A stretch of DNA of 64,000 bases from Alphaproteobacteria bacterium (GCA_020848095.1 JADLAT010000015.1:62001-126000); one strand, 5' to 3'; positions 53,637 to 63,255 are shown, numbered from the stretch's first letter. The notes: generated by a model not told the origin, from the sequence alone. A program made the numbers and translations.

Positions 53637-55073
53637 GTGGATAATAGAAGGATGACATCTTCTCACACGACCGGTGATTTCGAGCCGGTAATATCCAAAG
53701 ACCCCGATGAAGCCCTTGCCGCCGTCACAGCGATTTACGAGGCGCATATCGCCTTTTTGCAGGAGGAGTTCAAAACCTTTGCCACTGGCGCGCACAGCCG
53801 CAGCCGTGTGCGGGCCTGCTACCCGTACGTTAAAATCACCACGCGGCTGGCCCGTCGCAGTGATAGCCGCCTGTCCTATGGCTTTGCGCCGCGCCCCGGT
53901 ACGTACAGCACAACATTGACGCGGCCTGATATTTTCGGCGCGTATTACCGGGAGCAATTCCGTCTTTTGATCAAAAGCCACGAAGTGCCTATTGAGATCG
54001 GGGTCAGTGACACGCCCATTCCTGTTCATTTTGCACTGGGGGATGGGTTTCATCTCGAGGCCGACCTTTCTGTCGAGCAATTGGCGGATCTTCCCGATGT
54101 GTTTGATGTGCCTGATCTGGACGTTATGGACGATGAAATCGCCAACTCAACATATCATGTAGAGCCGGGCGCGGATCAGCCCCTATCCTTGTTCACCGCG
54201 CCGCGCGTGGATATAAGCCTCCAGCGTCTCCGTCATTATTGCGGAATGCCCGCGCACCATTTTCAGAATTACGTTATTTTTACGAATTATCAGTTCTATA
54301 TCGACCAGTTCATCAAGATAGCCAAGGAAAAAGAGGGGCGTGACGGCTACGGCGAATTCGTAATGCCCGAAGGCAAGCGCCTTTACCAAATGCCGGCCTT
54401 TCACCTGAAAATACCGGGCGGCAAGGGCATAACCATGGTCAATATCGGAGTGGGGCCGTCAAACGCCAAGACCATTACGGATCATATCGCCGTCATGCGC
54501 CCCCACGCCTGGCTGATGCTGGGGCATTGTGCGGGATTAAGAAATTCCCAAAGTCTGGGGGATTATGTGCTGGCCCACGGGTATCTGCGGGAGGATCACA
54601 TTCTGGATGAGGCCCTGCCAACCTCCATTCCTCTGCCCGCGCTCTCGGAGATACAGCTTGCGCTGGAAAAGGCCGTGGCGGAGGTCAGTGGTTATAAGGG
54701 GTATGATCTTAAAAAGGTCATGCGCACCGGCACGGTCGCAACAACGGATGATAGGAATTGGGAGCTGCGCTCCTCCATCAAGCAGAATAAGCGACTTTCC
54801 CAGAGCCGCGCAATCGCGATGGATATGGAATCGGGCACAATCGCGGCAAACGGGTTTCGCTTTCGTGTGCCTTATGGCACGTTGCTATGCGTTTCGGATA
54901 AGCCCCTGCACGGCCAGCTTAAATTGCCCGGCATGGCCGACACATTCTATCGCGACCGCGTGGACCAGCATTTGCTGGTGGGCTTAAGGGCGATGGAACT
55001 CCTGCGCGATCTGGGGCCGGAAAAGCTCCACAGCCGCAAATTGCGCAGCTTCAACGAAGTGGCATTTCAATAA
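53637..55073 (+). CDS. amn: AMP nucleosidase
   Basis: Splits AMP into adenine and ribose 5-phosphate. The 478-residue protein has the Amn N-terminal domain (RVRACYPYVKITTR, YSTTLTRPDIFGAYYREQF) and a C-terminal nucleoside-phosphorylase-type domain (MLGHCAGLRNSQSLGDYVLAHGY, AMDMESGTIAANGFRFRVPYGTLLCVSDKPLHG). GTG 53637 or ATG 53652 may be the start. It follows ftsY by 16 bases and is probably cotranscribed. Confidence 0.93.
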   Translation: MDNRRMTSSHTTGDFEPVISKDPDEALAAVTAIYEAHIAFLQEEFKTFATGAHSRSRVRACYPYVKITTRLARRSDSRLSYGFAPRPGTYSTTLTRPDIFGAYYREQFRLLIKSHEVPIEIGVSDTPIPVHFALGDGFHLEADLSVEQLADLPDVFDVPDLDVMDDEIANSTYHVEPGADQPLSLFTAPRVDISLQRLRHYCGMPAHHFQNYVIFTNYQFYIDQFIKIAKEKEGRDGYGEFVMPEGKRLYQMPAFHLKIPGGKGITMVNIGVGPSNAKTITDHIAVMRPHAWLMLGHCAGLRNSQSLGDYVLAHGYLREDHILDEALPTSIPLPALSEIQLALEKAVAEVSGYKGYDLKKVMRTGTVATTDDRNWELRSSIKQNKRLSQSRAIAMDMESGTIAANGFRFRVPYGTLLCVSDKPLHGQLKLPGMADTFYRDRVDQHLLVGLRAMELLRDLGPEKLHSRKLRSFNEVAFQ

Positions 55074-55172
55074 GCCATTGCCGCCAGTTTTCTATATTAT
55101 TTCTTTACAGTCCTCCTGTTTTCCGATAATCAGAGAATAATAAATTCAAATCCGTAGACAGGAAACCTGACA

Positions 55173-55658
55173 ATGACAACGATGACGGACACAATAAAAA
55201 AAACGACGGTAGCGGGCGCATTAGCGCTCCCCTTGGCTTTTGCTGGCTGCGTGGGGATGTCCCCAACGGCCCCTTCCAGCCCGGAAGAGCATGCGTGCCG
55301 CAGAATGACATCTGATACTAATTTTATGAAAGTTGCAGAAGGTGGTCTGATCGGTGGGGTAATAGGAGGCGGGACAGGGGCTGTAGCGCCCGGTATTAGC
55401 ACGAAGGAAGGCGTTATCATCGGCGCCGTGATTGGAGCCGGCTATAAGTATTGGGAGCAGAAAAGCGCTGCTAGCACGGCTTTTAATGCCTGCATGGAAA
55501 ATACGGAACAATGGAAGCAGGAGTACAATAAGTATCAAGAGACACGGGGCCAACCACAATACAGGCAAGCGCCAGTGAATCAGAGTCCACAAGTGGTACC
55601 GCAAATGCCAACGGTTCCAGGTGGATCTCAACGACGAATTGCTCCGGGTATGAGATAA
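55173..55658 (+). CDS. Glycine-zipper lipoprotein
   Basis: A 161-residue protein with a lipoprotein signal (VAGALALPLAFAGC, lipobox near residue 26). A glycine-zipper segment (GGLIGGVIGGGTGAVAPG, then GVIIGAVIGAGYKY) suggests insertion into or contact with a membrane, as in SlyB/17-kDa-antigen relatives. The C-terminus is Gln/Pro-rich. Likely an envelope lipoprotein; exact role unknown. Confidence 0.75.
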   Translation: MTTMTDTIKKTTVAGALALPLAFAGCVGMSPTAPSSPEEHACRRMTSDTNFMKVAEGGLIGGVIGGGTGAVAPGISTKEGVIIGAVIGAGYKYWEQKSAASTAFNACMENTEQWKQEYNKYQETRGQPQYRQAPVNQSPQVVPQMPTVPGGSQRRIAPGMR

Positions 55659-55700
55659 GGGAAGCCCCTTATTCTTCAGCCTTAATGCCGTGTTGATCAA

Positions 55701-55728
55701 AAAAAGCGGGGCGAAATCCATCGCCCCG
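55701..55728 (-). terminator. Rho-independent terminator of the small 55745-55942 gene
   Basis: On the minus strand GGGGCGA pairs with TCGCCCC around a 6-base loop, followed by GC and seven Ts. It lies 17 bases past the small gene's stop. Confidence 0.85.
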
Positions 55729-55744
55729 GCGCAGAAAATCTTTC

Positions 55745-55942
55745 CTAAACCAGAATATTAACCAGCGATCCTCGCCTGTGCCCCGTAGCACCTGAGGGCA
55801 CATCGGTGCGCTCTATGCGCTCGGCTCCTCTTTGATTTTGCTGCTGATTCCCGGCCTCATATCTTTTGGCGATATTCGGATGCGCCGATGATGAAATTGG
55901 CGGCTGCGGCGGTTTCCCGGCTCCGGAAATGGGTGCTGACAT
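55745..55942 (-). CDS. Small Pro/Gln-rich protein ending RGSLVNILV
   Basis: A 65-residue polar, probably disordered protein (MSAPISGAGKPPQPPISSS, later NQQQNQRGAERIERT). It ends with GHRRGSLVNILV, a short hydrophobic tail that I have seen in small alphaproteobacterial proteins of unknown role. ATG 55942 has AAGGA 9 bases upstream, and a strong terminator follows the stop. These signals make it a likely real gene despite its size. Confidence 0.6.
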   Translation of the reverse strand: MSAPISGAGKPPQPPISSSAHPNIAKRYEAGNQQQNQRGAERIERTDVPSGATGHRRGSLVNILV

Positions 55943-56223
55943 AGGCGCGATCCTTCTTATTTTCCTGTATGAACCTATAGTATAATTCGCGCCGATGCGA
56001 TGCGTAAACTGAAATCATCATTATTAACCTCCCCGCAAGGCAATTTTAACGAAAAACTAAGAAGTTGCGCGTATAAATGGGGGCAATATGCCTTGTTAAC
56101 AAGGTAAGAAATAAAACAAAAGACTGTGGATTGGGGGCATAATACGCTCACGATTCGAAGGGTGCCTCTTGTAGAGCCGAAAATAGCAGGCAATCGGAGA
56201 ATAAACGCGGGATTTTTTAAGCT
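55943..56223. other. Intergenic region between divergent small genes
   Basis: 281 bases, AT-rich toward the right, separating the minus-strand 65-residue gene from the plus-strand DUF2336 gene. It should hold both promoters. I see no hairpin with a T run, no tRNA and no convincing short gene in it. Confidence 0.6.
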
Positions 56224-57345
56224 ATGGACCTGAGCTTTCTGGATAAAACATCGAATGTGACGCCGCTTCTGGTGCGCCTTTACGATTCGCAGAAACTTCA
56301 CGGTCTGGCGAAGGACGAAAAACCTATGGCGCGGGGGGAGTTGGTCTCCGCCATCAGCGAACTTTTGGATATGGAGCTTTCCCCGCGTGAAAGCGAATTG
56401 GTGGCCGATGTTATGATCGGTCTGCTCTCTCAGGCGGAGATGGACCTGCGTCAGGCGCTGGCGGCCCGTTTGGCCTCGCATGATAAAGTGCCGCTACGCC
56501 TTGTCCTTCAACTGGTTCATGATGATATAGAGGTGGCCACGCCTGTTTTGCGTCACAGCCCGGTTCTGGGTGATCTTGATCTGGTTTACATCATAAAATC
56601 CAAAGGTCCCGCTTTTTGGCAGGTGATCGCCACGCGCGAAAAAATGAGCCAGCACATCATGAATCTGCTGGTGGATACGGGGGACATTGATACGGCGCTG
56701 GCTTTAATTGAGAATCAGAAGGTAAAGCTGTCCGAGCATGCGCTGGCTACGCTTTCGGATATGTCTCAAAAATCGGATGTATTGGCGCTGCCTTTGCTCC
56801 GCCGGGAGGACATCCCTCCGGCGCTGGTGAGAAGTCTTTATCGCTTCGTCGGGGAAGAAGTGAAAGCCTTCATTCAGGAGCGTTATAAAATTCATGGTGG
56901 ATCAATCGCGGATGCCGTGGATGAGGTTGTGCTGGAACTTGTGGATGCTGCGGAGGGCAATGGCGAATTTTCCCCGACGCAGGCAATGATAAAGGCGGCA
57001 GAGCGCTATAAGGAAAAGGGGCTGCTCAGTATTAAGCTGATTTTGGGTACATTGCGCCGTGGGCAAATTCAATCATTCGTTGCCCAGTTCTCTCGCTATA
57101 GCGGCCTTCCCGATACAACGGTTCTGGAGATCATTATGCAGCCCAGCGGGCAGGGGCTGGCCGTGGCCTGCCGCGCTTTTAATGTGGGGCGGGAGGATTT
57201 TATCTCCATCTATCTACTCACAAACCGGGCACGCAGCCGGGGCGGCATGGCCGATATGAAAGATATAACCAGAGCCATCAATTACTATAACCGCATCACC
57301 CCCGAAGTCGCACGCGATATTATGGGTAACTCTCTGGACGGCTAA
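56224..57345 (+). CDS. DUF2336 domain protein
   Basis: A 373-residue soluble helical protein of the alphaproteobacterial DUF2336 family. HEAT-like helices are recognisable (RQALAARLASHDKVPLRLVLQLVHDDIEVATPVLRHSPVLGDLDLVYII). A C-terminal segment (GQIQSFVAQFSRYSGLPDTTVLEIIMQPSGQGLAVACRAFNVGREDF) is also typical. Role not established. Its stop overlaps the convergent pgk stop by 4 bases. Confidence 0.85.
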   Translation: MDLSFLDKTSNVTPLLVRLYDSQKLHGLAKDEKPMARGELVSAISELLDMELSPRESELVADVMIGLLSQAEMDLRQALAARLASHDKVPLRLVLQLVHDDIEVATPVLRHSPVLGDLDLVYIIKSKGPAFWQVIATREKMSQHIMNLLVDTGDIDTALALIENQKVKLSEHALATLSDMSQKSDVLALPLLRREDIPPALVRSLYRFVGEEVKAFIQERYKIHGGSIADAVDEVVLELVDAAEGNGEFSPTQAMIKAAERYKEKGLLSIKLILGTLRRGQIQSFVAQFSRYSGLPDTTVLEIIMQPSGQGLAVACRAFNVGREDFISIYLLTNRARSRGGMADMKDITRAINYYNRITPEVARDIMGNSLDG

Positions 57346-58547
57346 GCGGCCTTGTGCGCGGCGCAGAGTGCGGCCACGCCGGGCAGGGTTCGCCCTTCCA
57401 GCCATTCTAAAAACGCGCCGCCTGCTGTGGAAATATAGGTAAAATCATCGCAGGTGCCGGCATTTTCAAGTGCTGACACTGTATCGCCACCGCCGGCTAT
57501 GCTGGCAAGTTTTCCTGCTTTTGTAAGGGCGGCAGCTTGTCTCGCAAGGGCATTTGTCCCCTCGTCAAAGGGTTTGATTTCAAAAACGCCCATTGGTCCG
57601 TTCCAGACCAGCGTTTTGCATTGCTCCAAAACAGTGCTGATGGCTTTAATGCTCTCCGGCCCTATATCGATAGCCATCTGGCCCGCCGGGATTTTTCCTG
57701 ACGGTGCGATTTCTGCGGGGGCATTCACGCGAATTTCCTGTACGCATACACAATCAACAGGAAGAATTATTTTACAGCCTCTTGCTTCGGCATGCTTCAT
57801 GATCGCTTTAGCTTCTTCGGACATCTCCTTCTCACAAAGGGAAGATCCTGTATCCCCACCTTTTGCATAGAGGAAAGTGTTGGCCATGCCGCCCCCCAGA
57901 ATAAGATAATCTACCTTCTCAACTAAATTTTTTAAAACACTGATTTTAGTTGATATCTTTGATCCACCAGTAATGGCAGCGACCGGGCTTTGCGGGTTGC
58001 CGAGCGCCTTGTCCAGTGCCAGCAGTTCCGCCTCCATCAACAGCCCGGCAGCGGAGGGCAAAAGCCGCGCCAGCCCCTCTGTGGAGGCGTGCGCGCGATG
58101 CGCGGCGGAAAAGGCATCATTCACAAAAACATCGCCCAGAATAGCCAGCTGCGCCGCAAAATCCGGGGCATTGTCTTCTTCCCCCTTATGAAAGCGGAGG
58201 TTTTCCAGCAGGGCGATTTCCCCATCGCCAATCGTTTCAGAGATCGCCTTGGCCTTTTCTCCGACACAATCGGGGGCAAAGCGGATGGAGCAGCCCCAGC
58301 ATTCCTCCAGCGTGGGCACCAAAAAGGCCAGCGACATTTCCGGGTTCTGTGCGCCTTCCGGACGCCCGAAATGGGATAGCAGAAGAATTCTAGCACCAGC
58401 TTCGCGTAAATAATCAATCGTGGGCTTTAGCCGGTCGATCCGGTTGGTGTCCATAACCTTGCCCCGGCGGGCCGGTACGTTCAGATCGGCACGCAATAAA
58501 ACGCGTTTTCCCTTTAGGTCGAAGTCTTTTATGGTCTTGAAATTCAT
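57342..58547 (-). CDS. pgk: Phosphoglycerate kinase
   Basis: Interconverts 1,3-bisphosphoglycerate and 3-phosphoglycerate with ATP formation. The 401-residue protein shows KRVLLRADLNVPARRGKV, ILLLSHFGRPEG, FVNDAFSAAHRAHAST, LGGGMANTFLYAKG, LVWNGPMGVFEIKPFDEGT and SIAGGGDTVSALENAG. No gap or tpi gene is adjacent. The gene downstream of it is convergent. Confidence 0.96.
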   Translation of the reverse strand: MNFKTIKDFDLKGKRVLLRADLNVPARRGKVMDTNRIDRLKPTIDYLREAGARILLLSHFGRPEGAQNPEMSLAFLVPTLEECWGCSIRFAPDCVGEKAKAISETIGDGEIALLENLRFHKGEEDNAPDFAAQLAILGDVFVNDAFSAAHRAHASTEGLARLLPSAAGLLMEAELLALDKALGNPQSPVAAITGGSKISTKISVLKNLVEKVDYLILGGGMANTFLYAKGGDTGSSLCEKEMSEEAKAIMKHAEARGCKIILPVDCVCVQEIRVNAPAEIAPSGKIPAGQMAIDIGPESIKAISTVLEQCKTLVWNGPMGVFEIKPFDEGTNALARQAAALTKAGKLASIAGGGDTVSALENAGTCDDFTYISTAGGAFLEWLEGRTLPGVAALCAAHKAA

Positions 58548-58566
58548 TGTGGCCTGTTTTCCGTCT

Positions 58567-59595
58567 TTAATTCATTTGCTCGCGGATGGTTTTGGCATGT
58601 TCGCAGGCTTCAATCAAGCGTGAACGCAAAGAAGGCTCCTGCGCCGTATGTCCGGCATCGGGAACGATGATGTAATCAGCCTCCGGCCAGACCTTATGCA
58701 GGCGGTTTGCCGTTATAACCGGGCAGATCATGTCATAGCGGCCCTGTACGATGGTGGCCGGAATGGCGCGAAAGGCATCCACCTGCTTCAGCAGGCTGTT
58801 TTCGGGCGCAATGACGTTGTGCTTAAAGTAATGCGCCTCAATCCGCGCGATGCTGAGGGCGTGCTTCTTCTGCTCCAGCGTGGTGACCATTTCATAAACC
58901 GGGAATAAAGCAGAGGCGGCGCTCTCATACAGGCTCCATTGTATGGCCGCCTGAAGCTGTGTCTGCGGGCATTCTGCCGTTAAACGGGCATAATAGGCAC
59001 TTAACAGGTCGCCGCGCTCCTTTTCCGGGATAAATTCCGCAAAGCGGGCCCATGCTTCGGGGAAAACTGTACCTATGCCATAAAGGAACCACTGAATTTC
59101 CGGCTGTTCACATAGGAATATCCCGCGCAGGATCAGGCTAAGACACCGCTGTGCATGCTGCCCGGCATAGGCCAGCGCCAGTGTACTGCCCCATGACCCA
59201 CCAAAAATATGCCACCGCTCAATTTTCAAATGCTGGCGCAGGCGTTCCATATCAGCAACCAGATGCGCGGTGGTGTTGTTCACAAGGCTGCCCATCGGCG
59301 TGGAGCGCCCGGCCCCGCGCTGATCAAACAGAATGATGCGGTAATGCGCCGGATCAAAAAAGCGCCTGTGCAAGGGGGATGAGCCGGCGCCCGGTCCGCC
59401 ATGCAGTAAAATAATGGGCACGCCCTCCGGGTTGCCGCTTTGCTCCCAATACAAATTATGAGGTTCTTCTACGGCTAAAAAACCGCTGGAATACGGCGAT
59501 ATTTCAGGGAAAAGATCAAATAGCACCGCACGCGCGGCACCGGTCTCGGTGTCAGTCCTTGGCGGTGAAGGTAAGGCTGGGCCCGGTCTTTCCAT
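58567..59595 (-). CDS. pip: Proline iminopeptidase
   Basis: Alpha/beta hydrolase that removes N-terminal proline. It shows the oxyanion region IILLHGGPGAGSSPLHRRFFDP, the nucleophile GGSWGSTLALAYA and a late Asp/His region (GRYDMICPVITANRL, PDAGHTAQEP). Compared with the family the first 24 residues look extra, so a GTG at 59526 (before LFDLFPEISPYSSGF) may be the true start. It lies 19 bases upstream of pgk on the same strand. Confidence 0.9.
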   Translation of the reverse strand: MERPGPALPSPPRTDTETGAARAVLFDLFPEISPYSSGFLAVEEPHNLYWEQSGNPEGVPIILLHGGPGAGSSPLHRRFFDPAHYRIILFDQRGAGRSTPMGSLVNNTTAHLVADMERLRQHLKIERWHIFGGSWGSTLALAYAGQHAQRCLSLILRGIFLCEQPEIQWFLYGIGTVFPEAWARFAEFIPEKERGDLLSAYYARLTAECPQTQLQAAIQWSLYESAASALFPVYEMVTTLEQKKHALSIARIEAHYFKHNVIAPENSLLKQVDAFRAIPATIVQGRYDMICPVITANRLHKVWPEADYIIVPDAGHTAQEPSLRSRLIEACEHAKTIREQMN

Positions 59596-59689
59596 ACGAA
59601 AATGCCATTCATTCCTGTGGTGAATCAGAGGCGCTCACCATAAAAGGTTACGATAGGGCCTGTCCATGAAGAAAAATTAAAGAGGAGCC

Positions 59690-60622
59690 TTAAGGGTTCA
59701 CAGCTTTGGGCGGTTTTATCGGTAAAGCCGGGGGCAGGGCGTCCGGGCGATCTCTGGCGGGCGGGGCGGCTTTTCCGGGCGGTTTTTCCGCTCGCGCTGC
59801 AGGGGCTGGTTCTTCTGGAAACACCAGTGCTTCGGGATGATCAATCTCCATATTCGGACCGTTATAACTGTCGATCCAGCCGCGTGCCCTGAGAATACGG
59901 CCATTCCAGCTCAGAGGATTCTCTCCGTTTTTAGAAAATAATTTACGATTTTCCGGAGAAATTGTGATCGTAAAATCATCGCGCCAGTTTTTTCCGAAAT
60001 TCAGAAACAGGCGGTTTTTGTTGAGCGTAACACTCTCAATCCGGCCTTCAACAATTTGAAAACTGCCGATATGGGCCTGCGTGTCCTCCACAGGAAGGAT
60101 ACGGACAGCGCTTTCCCAAATGCCCAGCTTTTCCAGCCGGGCATGTTCTTCCTGCGCCGCCATCTGATCAACCATTTCCGGGGTGCTGGCGCTGGTTCTG
60201 ACCATGCCGAGTCCCAAAGCAATCAAACTGCCCTGCACCCAGACTCCATCGGCCTTACGAACGACATGGGCGATATGATGGCCCATTCTGTTGGTGCGCC
60301 CCCGGTCCTTGTCTGGCGTCTGGTAGAGGTCAACTTCCTGATTAAGCAGCATGTCATTCATGATCTGCATGGCCAGCAGGCCATAGGGGCCTGTGTTCTC
60401 CACGCTGTAATCCGGGAAATGAACACCGCTCAGGCGAATAATTCGACCATCATCAAGCTGAAGATCTTGCGGGGAGATTATCTGTAAAACACGCCCGGAT
60501 CCGGTTTGTACGAGCGCCGAAAAATCACCACGGGGAAGGCTTTCCGTTCCGCTGGATAAAGCCGGAAATGAAAGTGACAAAAAACTGGCAATAATTGCAA
60601 AAAACAGTATTATTTGGCGCAT
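59690..60622 (-). CDS. Exported SNase-like (thermonuclease-fold) protein
   Basis: A protein of about 310 residues from the ATG at 60622, which gives a signal peptide (QIILFFAIIASFLSLSFPALSS). The frame is open further up. An SNase-like domain follows: DGRIIRLSGVHFPDY, DKDRGRTNRMGHHIAHVV, VQGSLIALGLGMVRTS and EEHARLEKLGIWES. The usual IDAPE catalytic acid region is changed (VHFPDYSVENTG), so nuclease activity is doubtful. A second beta domain and a Pro/Ala/Lys-rich C-terminal tail follow. Confidence 0.7.
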   Translation of the reverse strand: MRQIILFFAIIASFLSLSFPALSSGTESLPRGDFSALVQTGSGRVLQIISPQDLQLDDGRIIRLSGVHFPDYSVENTGPYGLLAMQIMNDMLLNQEVDLYQTPDKDRGRTNRMGHHIAHVVRKADGVWVQGSLIALGLGMVRTSASTPEMVDQMAAQEEHARLEKLGIWESAVRILPVEDTQAHIGSFQIVEGRIESVTLNKNRLFLNFGKNWRDDFTITISPENRKLFSKNGENPLSWNGRILRARGWIDSYNGPNMEIDHPEALVFPEEPAPAARAEKPPGKAAPPARDRPDALPPALPIKPPKAVNP

Positions 60623-60659
60623 AACAATATAGCTGATAGCACAGAGCCGGAGCATTTTC

Positions 60660-62132
60660 ATGCGACTTTTTGGATTTTCATCTTCATATTCTTCTAAACG
60701 CTCATCTGCGGCGTTTGCAGTGGTGCTGGGCGCGCTGGCGCTTTCGGGATGCTCAATTAATCCGGCGACGGGCGATAAACAATTTGCCGCGCTGATGTCC
60801 CCGCAGCAGGAAAACACCGTCGGCGCTTCCGAGCATGAAAAAATTATCGATCAATTTGGTCTCCTCGATAATGCGGCCATCACCTCCTACGTTAACGAGG
60901 TAGGGCAAAAGGTGGTGCGCGACACGGAACGTCCGGATGTGCAATATAAGTTTTTTGTACTGGATAGCCCGATTGTGAACGCCTTTGCCCTGCCGGGCGG
61001 CTATATTTATGTTTCGCGCGGCCTGTTGGCTCTGGCGAACAGCGAAGCCGAGCTTGCGGCGGTGTTGGCGCATGAAACGGGGCACGTCACGGCGCGCCAT
61101 TCTGCGGAACGCTATTCCACCAGTGTTGTAACATCTCTGGGCGCGGGCCTGCTCTCGGCGGCGATTGGCGGCGGCTCCGGCGTATCGCAGGCTCTGGATA
61201 TCGGCTCTAATCTCTATCTCAGCTCCTATTCGCGCGGTCAGGAAAGACAGGCCGATTCTCTGGGGCTGCGCTATATGACGCGCGGTGGCTACGACTCTCA
61301 AGCCATGCCGGCATTTCTGGCCTCTCTGCAAGCAGAGGGCGCTCTTGAAAATCGCATTGCCGGACGGCAAGGTTCACCGGGGGCCAGCTATTTTTCAACC
61401 CATCCGGCTACGGATGAACGGGTGAGTCAGACAGGCGCGGAAACGCAAAATTACCCACCGGGCGGAACGGTCAACCGGGAGCGCCATTTGCGGACACTCG
61501 ACGGGATGATCTATGGCGATAGCCCGGCGCATGGCTTTGCGCGCGGCCTTGATTTTTATCATCCGGGTATGGGGTTCACCTTCAGCGTGCCGGAGGGGTT
61601 TACAATCACCAACCAGCCCGCACAGGTGGTCGCCACATCGGCCTCAGGCGGGATCATGCTGTTTGACCTGGCGCAAGGCACTGGCGATCCGCTGGCCTAC
61701 GTTCAAAACTGGGTGAAGGAGGCGCCGCCGCAAGATATGGAGCGCATTACTGTAAACGGAATGCAGGCCGCAACCGGCTCCTTTGCCGGCCAGATAAACG
61801 GACGCCCCGCCACAATCCGGCTCGTGGCCATTGCGTGGAATGGCCGTATGGCCCGTTTCCAGATCGCAATTCCGGCTGGGACCTCAACGGCAGAGGTAGA
61901 AGGGCTAAGAAGGGCCACCTACAGCTTCCGCTCGATGAGCGCACAGGAAAAACAGGCGGTGAAACCTTATCGGGTCCGTATCTTCACCGCAAAGGCGGGC
62001 GAGACCGTTTCCAGTGTCGCACAAACACAGCCCTTTACAAGCTTGCGGGAGGAGCGTTTTCGTCTCTTGAATGGCCTGCGGCCCGGAGACACGCTGCAGA
62101 CGGGGCAGCTATACAAACGCATTGAGGGCTGA
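60660..62132 (+). CDS. M48-family metalloprotease lipoprotein with C-terminal LysM-like segment
   Basis: A 490-residue exported zinc protease. The lipoprotein signal is FAVVLGALALSGC. Zinc-binding HETGHVTARH is near residue 139 and the third ligand lies in ERQADSLGLRYM near residue 196, as in BepA/YfgC-type outer-membrane quality-control proteases. Residues 275-415 form an extra domain, and the C-terminus has a LysM-like segment (FTAKAGETVSSVAQTQ, ending LRPGDTLQTGQLYKRIEG), suggesting peptidoglycan contact. Confidence 0.9.
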   Translation: MRLFGFSSSYSSKRSSAAFAVVLGALALSGCSINPATGDKQFAALMSPQQENTVGASEHEKIIDQFGLLDNAAITSYVNEVGQKVVRDTERPDVQYKFFVLDSPIVNAFALPGGYIYVSRGLLALANSEAELAAVLAHETGHVTARHSAERYSTSVVTSLGAGLLSAAIGGGSGVSQALDIGSNLYLSSYSRGQERQADSLGLRYMTRGGYDSQAMPAFLASLQAEGALENRIAGRQGSPGASYFSTHPATDERVSQTGAETQNYPPGGTVNRERHLRTLDGMIYGDSPAHGFARGLDFYHPGMGFTFSVPEGFTITNQPAQVVATSASGGIMLFDLAQGTGDPLAYVQNWVKEAPPQDMERITVNGMQAATGSFAGQINGRPATIRLVAIAWNGRMARFQIAIPAGTSTAEVEGLRRATYSFRSMSAQEKQAVKPYRVRIFTAKAGETVSSVAQTQPFTSLREERFRLLNGLRPGDTLQTGQLYKRIEG

Positions 62133-62180
62133 GACGCTAAATAAAGCACCTCAGTCCGGCCATGCGCTTATCCGCACGGC

Positions 62181-63068
62181 TTATAATCCGGCGAAAAATT
62201 CTGTTTTGTCATCCACATAGCGCATCATGGAGACTTTTAGTTTTTCCATGGCGCGTTGTTCAATCTGGCGAACGCGCTCCTTGCTAACGCCCAGTTCTTT
62301 CCCGAGTGCCTCCAGCGTCACGGTTTCGTGGCGGAGGTGACGCTCACGGATGATGGTCTGCTCCCGGTCGCTAAGCTCGCCAAGAGCCTCCCCCAGCCAT
62401 TGTGAGCGAGCTTTTGCATCTTTCGTTCCCAGAACAATCTCTTCCGGATTCGGACGATCATCACTTAAAAAGTTTTGCCATTCATTCTCATTGTCTTCAC
62501 CGATCGTCGCGTTCAGGGATTGGTCAACGCCCGAAAGCCGTCCCTCCATCTCGGTAACGTCCTGAACCCGGACATTCAGCTCTTTGGCAATTTCTTTGCG
62601 CCCGGCATCGTCAAGCCCCTCGCGCTCGGCCTTGCTTTCGATCTTGGACCGCAAGCGCCGCATATTGAAAAACAGGGATTTCTGGGCGGCCGTTGTCCCT
62701 GTGCGCACAATCGACCAGTTCCGCAAGACATAGTCCTGAATGCTGGAGCGTATCCACCACGACGCATAGGTCGAAAAGCGTATATCGCGCTCAGGGTCAA
62801 ACCGACTGGCGGCCTGCATCAAGCCGACATTGCCTTCTTGAATCAAATCCCCCATCGGCAGACCGTAATTGCGGAAGCGGGAAGCAAGCGCCACCACCAG
62901 CCTCGTATAGGACTTAATCATCTCGTGCAAGGCCTTCTCGTCGCCATCCTCCCGCCAGCGACGGGCAAGCGCCAGCTCGTGCTCCTTTTCCAGCATCGGC
63001 TCGTTCATTGACGTTCTGATATAATCCATATTCGCTTTTTGGCTTTGTGGATCATCGATATAGGCCAT
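62181..63068 (-). CDS. rpoH: RNA polymerase sigma-32 factor (heat shock)
   Basis: A 295-residue sigma factor. Region 2 (LIQEGNVGLMQAASRFDPERDIRFSTYASWWIRSSIQDYVLRN), the RpoH box (QKSLFFNMRRLRSK near residue 129) and region 4 helix-turn-helix (TLEALGKELGVSKERVRQIEQRAMEKL) are all present. ATG 63068 has AGGAGCG upstream. Alphaproteobacteria often carry several rpoH copies, so this may be one of two. Confidence 0.95.
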   Translation of the reverse strand: MAYIDDPQSQKANMDYIRTSMNEPMLEKEHELALARRWREDGDEKALHEMIKSYTRLVVALASRFRNYGLPMGDLIQEGNVGLMQAASRFDPERDIRFSTYASWWIRSSIQDYVLRNWSIVRTGTTAAQKSLFFNMRRLRSKIESKAEREGLDDAGRKEIAKELNVRVQDVTEMEGRLSGVDQSLNATIGEDNENEWQNFLSDDRPNPEEIVLGTKDAKARSQWLGEALGELSDREQTIIRERHLRHETVTLEALGKELGVSKERVRQIEQRAMEKLKVSMMRYVDDKTEFFAGL

Positions 63069-63223
63069 ATTTTTATCGCTCCTGTTAAGGTTAACGCATA
63101 CCGCCCGAAGAAGTTCATTCTCGCGCGGCTTATATGATATCTACTTCGTAGAAATGAGGAAAAAAGTTAACACAAAGTTAATATTTTTTTATTCCATCAG
63201 AAAATAAAAGCAAGGCTTTTAAA

Positions 63224-63255
63224 AAAAATCGAGCGCCGAAACAATCCGGCGCCCG
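63224..63255 (-). terminator. Rho-independent terminator of carD
   Basis: On the minus strand GCGCCG pairs with CGGCGC around an 8-base loop, then TC GA and eight Ts. It lies about 30 bases past the carD stop and before rpoH. Confidence 0.85.

Noticed and set aside
55975-56481. 168-codon minus-strand frame overlapping the DUF2336 start
   Set aside because: Half lies opposite a strong family match; Gln/His/Arg-rich composition suggests a shadow.
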